Positions 47,466-58,223 of a DNA stretch of 64,000 nt are shown one piece after another; position 1 is the stretch's first letter; the number at the start of each line of letters is the position of its first letter. Position numbers and translations under genes: made by a program. Location: assembly GCA_030272585.1 (NCBI GenBank), contig BSYQ01000011.1:124001-188000 (forward strand). The letters are read 5' to 3'. The notes beneath the pieces are model-generated. The model was not told where the DNA came from and did no database searches. It saw nothing but the letters and a program-made list of their open reading frames with translations. The stretch comes from Bryopsis sp. KO-2023 (Eukaryota > Chlorophyta > Ulvophyceae > Bryopsidales > Bryopsidaceae).

Positions 47466-47781
47466 ATACCGTACTGCGCCAAAAAAAGGTCGCACCAGAA
47501 AAAAGGTCGCACCATCCTGAAAAATTTCGAAAATCAAAAAAGAGGTCGCACAAAGAAACAGAATTTTCAGGTATTTCCTAAAAAAGGTCGCAGAACTTGA
47601 AACTTATGCGATATTGGCGCTTCAGGGAGCTCCGAAGTCATAGCGCAGAGGCGCGTGATTTTCATAAAACGCGGAAAAAAGGTCGCAAAATCGTACATAA
47701 TTTTCAAAACGCCAAATAAAGGTCGCAGATAAAAAATAAATATTTATTTTTTGCGACCTTTTATTAAGCGCCGTACGGTAT
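47466..47781. mobile_element. 316-bp inverted-repeat element with AAGGTCGCA iterations (MITE-like)
   Basis: The left end ATACCGTACTGCGC (47466-47479) matches the reverse complement of the right end at 47768-47781 at 13 of 14 positions. Each end runs into an A-run and GGTCGCA, so the terminal repeat is about 29 bp. Between the ends, (A)AAGGTCGCA occurs in direct orientation at 47486, 47503, 47542 (GAGGTCGCA), 47584, 47679 and 47719, and once inverted at 47752-47760. There is no coding capacity. No obvious target-site duplication is visible. A non-autonomous transposon is the best guess; a replication- or protein-binding array is an alternative. Confidence 0.55.
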
Positions 47782-49616
47782 TTTCTGATTTGTATTTTGG
47801 TGTACGTTGCATTGATTTTGGATTTTTTTTTGAATTATGTTTGTTTCACTCCATTCCCTTTTCAATTAGTGTTGGGATGATCGATTTCTAAGGAAGACTT
47901 CCGATCAGGAAAGTCCAGCCACAACAGTTTTGGCCTAAGAAGATGGATGTTAGAATTGGGGGCATGGTGTCATTCTTCCGGATGTATGGAGAGTTGCTTG
48001 TCGGAACAATATTTGATGGATTCTCTGATAAATATCATTGGTTTTCTCAGGTCCTTATCCTTAGTGTGTGATTCCTCAGAGTTCTTACAATTCTACACCC
48101 CAAAAAACAAACAAGCATTACAACAATTAGCGTTTGTTGCACACTGTGCACCTTGTCTTATAGAAGTGAACATACTGTAATATGTAATAGTCGACCAAGA
48201 GCCCACAAGGCACGCACCCAACTTCAGCTTCGCTCGAAACAAGGCACCACAGAAAGGTCAACTGTCAATCACAAGGGTCAGTGCTCTCTGTGACTGGGAA
48301 GCTGCAGATCAGCTGAACTGTGGCAGCCTCACACCTCCGTCACTGTGAGTACATACTGTCTGTCTGGCAAGCAGGTAACTCACACTGCAGTTCTTTGCTG
48401 AAGCCCTTTCTGCACTGAAGGGGTGCCTTGAAATCCCGACACCACTCTCACTCGGCTGGCGAACGTGTTTGGTTTTCGACAAGAAGTGTGACCCTGACGC
48501 GCGCATTCGGCGGCAAGTTCCACAGAGAACAAAAGCTTTTTCCACAAACTTTGAAGCGATCGTTGCGAATCGAAGGTGGAATCGTTCCCAGAATGGAGGC
48601 TGCAGCGTTAGGCATGCGTTTGTCCAAGGCCGTGCGTGCTGGTGCGAACGCTCGTCACGCTGTAGCGCCATTTTTGTTCCGAAACACGCGAGATTTGTGT
48701 TATTTGTGTTGCATTTGTGATGTTGTTGAGGAGCGCGTGACGGAGCACCTGATCAATGCCTCTTCAGTTCGATTGTTTCTTTTCGTTGCTTGGATGCGCT
48801 GTGAATGTTTCGTTTTGCATGTAATTAATAACAATTTTCGCCCTTTTGGCGAAAGGCGGCCAGAGCTTTCATGAACACGTGATCAAATCCCATTTCCACT
48901 TTCAGTGGACATTTGATAAGAAATGGTACAAAATCAACTTTTTTTGCATAGCAGTATTCAACACCCCATGATGATCTTCCAGCAGATTCTGGATGGAGTG
49001 AATCACTCCATTGAATTCAATATTCCCATCCACAGTGGGTGCTTAATTTTCTGACTTGAGTGTGCATCACATTTCATTCAGGTTCATTGAATCAAGATAT
49101 CCCAGTCACAAAACTTGCATGCATCAGATTAAAAGGCTCTGAAGAAAATTCCGGCTCCAGTCAAGCATCAGCCAATAGCCCAATTCCAAGATTGACATCG
49201 GGATTGTGAGTGGAAACTTGGTTTCTTTCTTTCTTGTTTTTTTTTTATTTTACATCAGCGAGCAAAACTGTGTTAAAATAGGAAAAACATCAAATAAAAT
49301 AAAATCACTGTAATCCTGGGCGTGAAACAGAAAGAGGAGTGAAATTACCTTGTTTTCGAACGACAGTGGAATACCGCATATGACTTTGTGGAAAACTGAA
49401 GGTGTACCTGTTAACTTTTCTGTTTCGTTTTGTGCTTCTAATCCAAAGTACTGTAAATATCTAGAATGCCCCAGCCACCCAGCTGATACCTACGAGTTTT
49501 GCACTGGTGCTCAAGTAAAAGCGAAATGCAGCTCAAGTTTTCCCCTGATTCCACTATCCATGAATCCCGCTCTGTGAACTAGGAAATAGTCTGACATTCA
49601 CTGCTTTTACATGTAG
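47782..49616. other. region upstream of the triplicated-module gene; may hold its first exons
   Basis: About 48400-48880 is CpG-rich, like other 5' gene ends here. An ATG at 48593 opens a frame with a basic, mitochondrial- or signal-like start (EAAALGMRLSKAVRAGANAR) that could be the first exon of the gene continuing at 49617. A phase-2 donor linking it to 49617 was not found. The rest is A/T rich with no other supported feature. Confidence 0.35.
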
Positions 49617-52600
49617 GTACCGTGGAAGCCGGGGTACAGGCGATGGTCGAGAGGATGTGGAGTACAGGCTGAGGTTTCGAGACGATGGGTCGGTTTGTGG
49701 GAACGTAATGACTACTGGCTTTGAATATGAGGTGAGTACTTTTTCGCAATACATTTAAAACACCCAACTGGAAAGGAAGCACCAAACAAGTGGAAATGAA
49801 TGAGATCAGCTTGCAGGCTTGAAGCTGAAAGACTATGCTATGTCAGCCATGGATAAACTGCATCTGAGCAAGTATGTATTACCCCCCCCCCCCCCCGGAG
49901 CCCAGTTTTGAGTTCAATTGATATTGGAGTATATTAAGTATTATATACTTAATTTTGTTCATAATATCTGTATTCATCCAGAACAGCATGGCTGTCTTTG
50001 ATACAATTTTGGATTGTGAATTCTATCAAGGTGCAAGGTCAGTACGATTCGAAAGGAAAGCAATATATGTGGGCTGAAACACCCCCTGGATCTGGATACT
50101 CCCACATTCGAGACATCAATGTGTATTCTAGCCACGTTAGCAGCATAGCATTGTTGAATTGCTCGAAGCTCTCCACAGGTCAGTCATAAAAACCGAAAAC
50201 AAGAACGAAAAATTGAAAGAAAATTGCATGGCATTTGGATCATCTAGGGGTGATTACATCCTGCTCCAAAAGAGTTAGTCTTTGATTTAGATATGTAAAG
50301 AAATCTTTGAGGTGGTTAATTTTCTGCTGTGTTATTTTTTTTCTCTGGACAGAGGGTGCCCTCCATGTGGAGGTGTGTTTGAAATTGGTGTCCAATGACT
50401 CTGATATAATTTCGCTCGTCGGAGAATACACTGGATCTGATGGAAAGACTGGTATGTTGCACTACACTCCTTTGACACGATTAATTTCGAAAGAGTGGTT
50501 CCTGTCACAGCTTTCCCCCCTTCCTAACTATCTTTTTTGGGTGAACCCTGTGAACAAAGTTGCCAATAGGTTTCTGGTGAATAGCATTGCTCTTGCTACT
50601 GATGACAGTATTCCATCAAAAGTATATATAGATATAGATTATAAATATATACCACAGTGGCTGACAGTCAATCAAGGCAAGACAGCAACACACTGTTCGG
50701 TCCGTTCAAATCGATAGGGATTTTTGGTGTTTGTTTTTTCCTTCCTAGGGGACCAGCGATTGCTGTTCATCGAAGAAGCTTCCATCGATGTTGGAAACCT
50801 AGCACAAGACAACCAGCCAAATGAAAGACATTACCATCCAGGTTTTGATCCTTGGAGTCAGATGGCTGTTGCAAAGAAAGCAGCCCGAAGGATGTTGGAT
50901 GTGGAAGCGCATCTGTTTGATCATCCCGGGGTTTCGATCAGTATATCACAGGGGCTGTCGGGAAGGTATGTCCGCAGGACTGTGCAACAATTGGCATAAA
51001 ATTCTCTCACTCCTAGAATTGGATGTTTCAACCGGCTCCCAAGAAGATTATAATTTTTAATAAAATATAGATACATAATATTTTTATTTTGTGAGCGTCT
51101 GAGTATCTTTGCACTTCATTCTCCTTTTTTTTGTTTGTTTTTCCCTTTTTGTTTTAGGTATCGTGGAAGTCGGGAGGGCAGGGAGGGCAGGATTGATTTG
51201 CATTATTGTCTCAAATTTCTGCCCTGTGGGGAAGTGAGGGGAAGCATGTTAACGAATGGGGATATATTCGAGGTGAGCCATCCAAAATGGTTTTATCGCT
51301 GAAAAGGATTCAAGGTTTTTTATCAAGTCTTTTTTCTACACTTAACATCCAGACTGTGAACCAACCTAAAAAAAAACAAAAAAAACAAATCAGGTTTTGG
51401 GCTATATTCTGTTGAGAATGTTTCGTTATGTTTTTTTTCTTTTCAAGTTTGTGAAAGAAGTGGGTGTGTATGTGCATCTTACTTTTTGCATGTCTTTGTA
51501 GGTGGTGGGTTGGTACAATCCCAAAACAAAGAAGTTTGAATGGGGGGAGACTCCACTTGGGACCAGCTATACTTACTCCTTGAACGGAGGCTACTATGCT
51601 GCACAAGCTGCCAGCCTAGCATTGCTGGATGGAACCGGACTTGTTCATGGTAAAGAAAAGAAGAAGAAAAAAAGCTGAAAATTGCTTTAGGGGGAGCATA
51701 ATGTCTTGATTACCAGCACCAGAAAAGATTGGTTGATTCTTTCCATTTTCTTTCTTTTTTTCGTTTTGATTTTGTCTGCCTTCTGCACGGTATCGGAATG
51801 AAAAAAAAAACTTCCCTGAAACAACTCCGACCATTGCTGGGAACCCAAACTACATTCCTGGCAGTACCTCATCTGTCTTTTCGCTTTCACAAGAACTCTT
51901 CTTGTTTATGTTTTCTCATTCCAATGTTGTCATTTTTTAATTTTGTTTTTCAGATCGAGCCTGCCATATTGAGGTTTCCCTGAAGCCGTTGGCCGCAGAC
52001 TCTTTATGCTTGATTGGCGATTATGCGAGCTCAAAGGGAACTACGGGTGGGAACGATAAACTGCATTGATTAGCTTAAACAAGCTCCTTCGATTAGTTTA
52101 ATAAGTAACTCATTTAAAAAGTTAATAAGTGCCACCTTCACCTCCCATCCCCCCCCTTTTTTTCCCGTTTGCACCCTTCCCAAATAAAAAAAATCGATCG
52201 CATGTTCTCCCCTTTGGGGAGGGGGGGGGGGGGGGGTCATTTTGTGATCCCAAAAGACGATTTGTTTTTTGTATGAATTTTTCGTCTTGGTTAATCTTCC
52301 TAAATCACTTTAATGCTTTTGGGGGTAGGGAAAGCCCCAGATACCCCCACTTGAAAAAAATCGCATTCGTCTTGCTGTTGATTGTTGTTTTTGAAGATAA
52401 TCAGATTCCTGCATGCAAAACATCACAGCGATGAAAGTCTGAAAATGATGTATTTGTTTGGCGCTCGTTGACCAGGGGACCAAAGATTGGTTTTTATTGA
52501 AGCTACCCGTGATATCGACCCAATCCCATACCTAGACTTCGACCCTTACAGTGGGTTGAACGAGGTGCTTTCAGAAAATTATCCTCTGTGGAGGCACATC

Positions 52601-54428
52601 ACTGTGGTGAAAAAAGCAAACGATAGGATGGAAAAATTCCTCAATCACCGCCGGTACAATGAAGGCCTTGGCGATCACACAAATGCACCAGGGGTATCCT
52701 CTGGGAGGTGAGGCAAAATATCAACATTTCACCCAGTTTCCTCTGGGTTTTTTTCTGGGGTTTCTTTTTCCTTTGTTGTGGGAAGGTATGAAAGAAATAA
52801 AACTGAAGGTGAGCGTTGAGGTTTTGGGTTATCCAGTATCATGGATGCCTGCCACGAATTCAGGAACAAACAAGAAGAAATAGTGCCAGTGTTATTGCAA
52901 AATATACAGATAGTTTCATCCAGATTGAAGGTTTCTCCCTCCTGCATTGAATGGAATTGAAATGGTGATTTCTTACGCTCAGGTTTCCTGCATGTGTGTG
53001 TTTTTCTTTCCAATTTTAGGTTTCGTGGGAGCCGGGGAGAAAGAGATGGCCGTGTGGATGTAACTTATGATTTGTCGTTTCTGGAGGGTGGCCTGGTGGA
53101 GGGCACCACGTCTGCAAATGGCATGCATTTTGAGGTCAACACTTGAATCACATCTCATCACCAAATATCATTGGGGCCTTCTCTGGTGCTATTTTTAGAT
53201 CTCGTTCCCCAAGGGATATCCTACAAGAGGCTGGACATAGCGCACTACATCCTTCAAAAGGAGGAAATAAAAATAAAAAAGGAACGAAGCATTCAAGAGA
53301 AACCTAACCTGAACATTTGGACAGGCTTCATGCAGCTGCTCATGGAAATAAAAGAACCAATGATCGATTTCCAAGACTTCTTTCATTTTTGTTACAATGT
53401 GTTCAAATTGTACAGAAATTGGCTGATGCGATTGCTGAGTTTTTTTTAGGATGTCTTCAGGTGAAAGGCTGGTACAATCCAGGGGATCGGAGGTTTGAAT
53501 GGGCAGAAACCCCAGTTGCGGCTGGCTATGCGCATATCGAGGATGTTGATGAGTATTGCGACCGCGTCGCTCGGAATTTCTTGTTTCCTGGAGTTCTGCA
53601 AGGTCCTTTTTCTTCTCCTTTTTTTTGATATCTTTTCTTATTGCTCTTTTGATGGTTTGCTTTCAAAACCCTGTTCCATCAATGTCTGGAGCAGGACATC
53701 AGGCTAGTTAAAGTATAAAATTAGATAATTGATTTTCAGGATTAAGAACTGATGGTGTCTCAGTCTCCCACAGAAAAAGTCAAGCTGATAAGCAGAGTCG
53801 ACAGTGCAAAGTGTTTTACCTTTTGCAATTTATCTGGTTACTTGTTTTCAGGGCACGCCATGCATGTCGAGGTGTCGGTTGGGTTGGTGAACGTGGATTC
53901 AGCATGTCTCATTGGGGAATGCACTCGACGAGATGGTAGTGTCGGTGAGTTATCTCCATTAGAGAGGTACCTCTATGTGAAAAAGACGAAGGGCTACGCT
54001 TCTTTTTGGTCCTTGCATTAATCCTTTTCGAATTCAAGCAGATCAATGCAAATAAAAATGCAGTTTGGGAGGTCAGGGGGGGTCTCTATTTTTAGCCGTG
54101 CGATTCCAGCAGCATACAAAAGCCTGAGTCATACGTTCTCAAAAAAATAATTTCTGAGGAGGGCTTTGTTCTGTGCAAGTGAATTTGAAAAGGAAATGGA
54201 GATTTCATAGGTAGTACTAGGTCTGGGTGGTGAGTGCGTGGTGTTGTGGAACTTGGTCTGATATTTGTTTGGTTGGTTGTAGGGGATTTGAGGCTGGTTT
54301 ATGCTGAGGCCAACCCTCGATCATTGATAGGAACCACCTCCCAACCATCCATCGACTCTTCCTATGGATCCATCGACTTTTCTCAACCCAAATTCGAGCC
54401 CCTACTTGAAAAAGAAACATTGGTCTGA
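49617..54428 (+). CDS. protein of three tandem four-exon modules (family not recognised), 5' end unresolved
   Basis: Twelve exons. Module 1: 49617-49731, 50031-50178, 50353-50451, 50749-50965. Module 2: 51158-51272, 51502-51649, 51954-52046, 52476-52707. Module 3: 53020-53134, 53461-53602, 53852-53944, 54283-54428. All phases match, and each module repeats the same phase order (2, 0, 1, 1). About 553 residues are visible. Exon a encodes (Y/F)RGSR-x-x-x-DGR-x-D-x-x-Y and ends in E. Exon b encodes V-x-G-x-Y(N/D) and (W/F)xWxETP-type segments. Exon c encodes (H)xEVxLxL and (L)xGEY/DY. Exon d encodes GDQRLxFIE and a helical stretch. The pattern of short beta strands suggests a beta-barrel or calycin-like fold, but I do not recognise the family. 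Module 3 ends in a truncated, Ser-rich exon d. An upstream exon ending in phase 2 is missing. Confidence 0.7.
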
Positions 54429-55559
54429 AAAATCTCAGCATTTTGTAATTTCTTGGGGGGGGGGGGAGGGAGCTATGCCAAGCATCTATTTTTTTATTTT
54501 TTTCTGCTGAAATTCCGAGAGAAAGCTCCGTCAATCGGTTTGGGGTTAAAATGGGGTTTTGAGGCTCAACTAGGTATGGAAGTGAAAGGGCAATCGAGGG
54601 AAAGAGCTGGCAGGGCAGTGGCCTGCTCCAAGTTCAAGCAAAAACCAATCTTTCCAAAAAATTGCCCTGGAAGTGAGGAGGTGGTAATAACTGTCCAGAT
54701 AATTTTAAAACTGAAAAAAGACGAAGGGTGTCTTGGGTTGTGGGGGTATCATGAATTGAGTGATTTTTTTGGCCAGTGGTTTATTTTTCATCAATATTTG
54801 CTGCAGATGTGGAAACTCAAAAGAAGAGTTGATTTTGTAATGGAGCAGGATTGAACCAGCCAGGGAAGATTGAGCTCCATTTGTGTTTTTAGTCTGAACA
54901 CTTGTTGAGGGAAGTTTTTTTCTTCTTTTGTCAGGATTGGATTGTCCCCGTTTATGTCATACTGTGTACGATGAGAAATATCTTAAAATGCTCAGCACCA
55001 TCAAATACCTCCACAGAAAAAAGAACTGGGTCAGTGAGGTCCAACTATATATTTGGAGGTTTGCACCGGAACACCTGCTCAATATTGCTTCAAAGAAAAC
55101 CCTGTGTTACAAAACATCCCTGAATGAAAAAATATGTATTGTTGAAAAAAAACTCAACAAAATACCAATCCCCATCCCACTCCCATTTCGTTTGCATTTG
55201 TTTGAAATGCTCGTCTTTATTCTGAAGAGCTCCCTCAGTGCTTTATTTGGGCTCTTCTCGATGAGATACGTCGCCATCATGATTGTTTGAAGACATCAAA
55301 GCACGTTTCGGGCGTTTCGGGCGTTCTGTACGTGTGAACATCTACTCTCATACAATGACACTAATTGTAGAGCCTAGGAGGTGGGGGTGGGGGGGAGGTA
55401 TGGTTTGTTGGTTATGGTGGTGCTGACGTGTGGTTTCACGAAGCACGTCAAGTGTATCATGTTCATGTCACACATGATGTGATTGTTTGGTCGTGTTTTT
55501 TTTCTCTTTCACAAGTTGCCCTAACATATTCAGTTTCGTTGGCTGAACGAAATTAACCT
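54429..55559. other. intergenic
   Basis: A G-run lies near 54455, and open frames at 54453-54854 and 54902-55290 are without recognisable domains or splice support. Direct GGGCGTTTC duplications occur near 55310. Nothing else is supported. Confidence 0.4.
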
Positions 55560-55925
55560 AGAATTTTGTATGTGCTGTGCGTTCGGTTTCGGGGGGATTT
55601 TTGGAGTTGCAATGAAACGTATCTCATGCGGCTCAACAGCGCCGCCAATATCGTGGGTGTGAACGAATCGGGGTCGAGGATTGGGCCAGGGGTCCAGAGA
55701 GGGCGCTTTGAGTGTTTCAATTTTGATCGAGCAACTGGATTGCAATGCTTCTTCAATCTGTGGGACTGCAGGGTTGGTTTTTCAGGCGGTCGTCGGGTGG
55801 CGGCGGAGTTTTGGGGTCCTCTCTTGGGGTTGTGGGCCGCCGCTGGGGGCAGCTGGAAGGGGAGCGGCTCACAGGTCACATCAAATGTCTTTTTGATGTG
55901 GGTGATGTAAGAGCAGGTCTTATCA
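55560..55925 (+). pseudogene. CpG-rich coding-like fragment, possibly a decayed module
   Basis: A CpG-rich open stretch reads FRGDFWSCNETYLMRL, then NIVGVNESGSRIG, then GRFECFNFDRATGLQCFFNL. The order (FRG, then Y-x-x-x-L, then a glycine turn, then G-x-F-x-x-x-x-x-x-T-G) loosely resembles exons a and b of the triplicated gene just upstream, but fused without an intron. No clear start, stop or splice partner was found, and the frame changes after 55770. It could be a decayed module, the first exon of an unseen gene or chance. It ends about 90 bp before the tRNA gene. Confidence 0.25.
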
Positions 55926-56018
55926 GGTAAAATCGAGCAGTCTCCTCGTCGATCCTTTCGAGGATCATCGAGAACTCGAAACCGTATATATCTTTCCTGC
56001 GGGCCCTATAAAACGTGA

Positions 56019-56100
56019 GCAGTCGTGTCCGAGTGGTTAAGGAGGCAGACTAGAAATCTGCTGGGCTCCGCCCGCGCAGGTTCGAATCCTGCCGACTGCG
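56019..56100 (+). tRNA. tRNA-Ser (anticodon AGA)
   Basis: An 82-nt cloverleaf with a seven-pair acceptor stem, GCAGTCG (56019-56025) with CGACTGC (56093-56099), and discriminator G. The anticodon stem GCAGA/TCTGC encloses the loop CTAGAAA, anticodon AGA at 56052-56054, which reads UCU and, with inosine, other UCN codons. A long variable arm follows (GGGCTCC...), as in class II tRNA-Ser, and the T-loop box is GGTTCGAATCC. There is no intron and no encoded CCA. A TATAAAA lies just upstream, and a T-run at 56107 can terminate RNA polymerase III. Confidence 0.95.
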
Positions 56101-57121
56101 ATATACCTTTTTCCACCGGCTTGGTGGAAAATTTTGTTTCATCGTGCAAGGGTCTGGGTCGAAAGTGTTCAAAGGTATTTGGGTTGGGTGCTGTTGGGAA
56201 AACTGTTCTTTTCTATGTTGGTTTAACTGTCACATCTTGATATGACTTTGTTCATTTTCCAGTAGTTTGTTTTTTATGAATTGAATTATGTCCTAGGTCA
56301 TTGTGTTCAGTGCTCAGTGTCATGTCCAGCAGTTCCTCCATGGTTGTCATTGAGTTGTAGTGCAGCCACTCAGGCTAGGGGACGTTTCAATGCACAGTTA
56401 GCTGCATAATTTAGTGGTTACACCATCCAGGAGGGGAATTTCTTTTTTGAGCAGACGATTGGATCAAAGCAAACGAAAGCATATCAATGAATCACAAGAG
56501 GTGATCATCATTTACAAAATATATATATAATGTTGGGTAATGATACTAAAAAAACCCTGAACTGATTAAGGTTAAGACTGTACTGAACTCTCAAAATATG
56601 CAGAAATACGAACTTGACGCTTTCAAGTCACATCAAATATTGCCAGCTCCACTCAGACAAGAATGAAACCGTGGGTAGGATTTTCTATTCTTGCCACTTT
56701 TTGCCTCAATTAACAAAAATTCTTCACAATTGATTTCCCCAAAGACATGCTTTGAGGAGCCAGCCAGGGACATCACTTGACGCTTGGACCTGCCGACATG
56801 AATTTACCAGAATTCCTTCCTTGACCTGGGAAAGCATAACCAGATACACCACAAAGTGCACATGATGACTGTTAACGGCAGAACAATATTATTTTGTCCA
56901 TAACATACCCTTTTCAAGAACATCCTTTCTTGCAGAAGATTTGCAGATCATCAAAATGTGGTCTTAATGTGCAACAAACTTGACCACAAACTTCCTGTAT
57001 TCCTTCTAAATTTCCAGAGTAATGTAATGGCATCTTCTCTGGTTGCACAATTTCGAGTTGATATGTGATGTAAATCTGCCCCCCCCCCCTCCATCCCATG
57101 TTTTCTAAATTCTTGTAATTC
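56101..57121. other. intergenic
   Basis: A/T-rich flank between the tRNA gene and the 3' end of the PAN-domain gene, with a short TA repeat near 56520. No exon supported. Confidence 0.5.
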
Positions 57122-58223
57122 TTACCAGACCATGCTAGCTCCTCCTTTTTGGCCAACCTTTTCAGCCGAGCACCTTGTCATGATGGATACCGGACACCCA
57201 CCCTTGACTACCGTCTGCGCAACAACACCAATAAAAACTAGGGTGGTGGACAGAAAAAAAAGAAATAGTCCGAATCCATAAGGATAACCAATCAAATTTC
57301 TAGAAGCATCTTGGAACATATGTTTAAAATAATCTACAAGACCTTTTCGACTGGGCATTCGTTTCTTAAAAGAATCACCCTCTCCACCACATCCACCTAC
57401 AGACACCACATCCACCTAAAGAAAGTCGACATGATGAATTTGTTGATTCTACCTGCACTCTGAACCTTCAAGTACCGAGTGTCTTTTACTTTCTTCAGGC
57501 TGCACATCAGGAATGGCCATTTGTCCCCATTACACCTCGAAGAGTTGCCAGGAGCTGAGGGAAATCAAAACCAAACAAAGAAAAAGCTTTTAAACGGTCT
57601 GCACCGACATGTTCCACCCAGACTTCAGAGAATAAGGTTGCCTCCCGCTTATGGTAAGTAACCAGATCCATAAAATAGCTTTGTTTGGGTGCACTTACGC
57701 CATCCCTTGACCAACTCGATGTAAGACTTGCATCCCCAGCCGCAGCCGTCAGGACGATTGTAAAACGTCCACAGACTGCAAATCTTTATCATCCCTGCAC
57801 GCGCGGCAGCATTCTCCTGGCGTTCCAGGGTAAGCCGTCTCGCCTCTGTGGGTGTACTGGTAGCCTCCGGCGCTGATTTCGATCAAGTCTATCACATGCT
57901 TTCCCTTGGTATCTGTGCTCAGGTAGTTTCCACGGATGGGATTGCATTCGGGGCCGGCGCAGTCTTGGTGGCAGTTGTAATGCATCGACCCGCAGGTTTC
58001 CGCGCAATTCCATGGTCCCGACGTATCTCGCTCATGTCCTGCATGCATGGCACGGCTTCCCTCAGAATTGTGAAAACGGCAAAGAGCAACACGAGTTGCA
58101 AGGATCGGCTGTTCTCAAATTCTACAGCGATCCCGCCTCCAACATGGTTGGCAACCACGGCAGAATTCAAGAGTTACCTGCAACTGCCGTCAAAAGCAAA
58201 CCAAAGAGGAGTAGCGACAGCAT
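57122..58223 (-). CDS. secreted-type PAN/Apple-domain single-pass membrane protein with a +1 frame break
   Basis: Minus-strand exons 58223-58178, 58038-57699, 57554-57466 and 57415-57122 encode about 255 residues. Exon 1 is a signal peptide (MLSLLLFGLLLTAVAG). Exon 2 is Cys-rich (NCAETCG, YNCHQDCAGPEC) and then holds a PAN/Apple-like core: GECCRACRDDKD, then CSLWTFYNRPDGCGWGCKSY. PAN domains bind proteins or sugars outside the cell. A membrane helix (FGLFLFFLSTTLVFIGVVAQ) sits near the C-terminus in exon 4. The frame breaks inside exon 2: at about 57781 one extra nucleotide separates DDKD from CSLWTF. Read straight, the protein stops a few codons later. The downstream reading frame then matches the exon 3 and 4 phases. 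This is a sequencing error, a recent loss or real frameshifting; the first seems most likely. Confidence 0.65.

Noticed and set aside
47466-47781. CRISPR-like array
   Set aside because: Spacing of the repeated 9-mer is irregular, the repeat is too short, there are no cas genes and the genome is eukaryotic; inverted ends indicate a transposon-like element.
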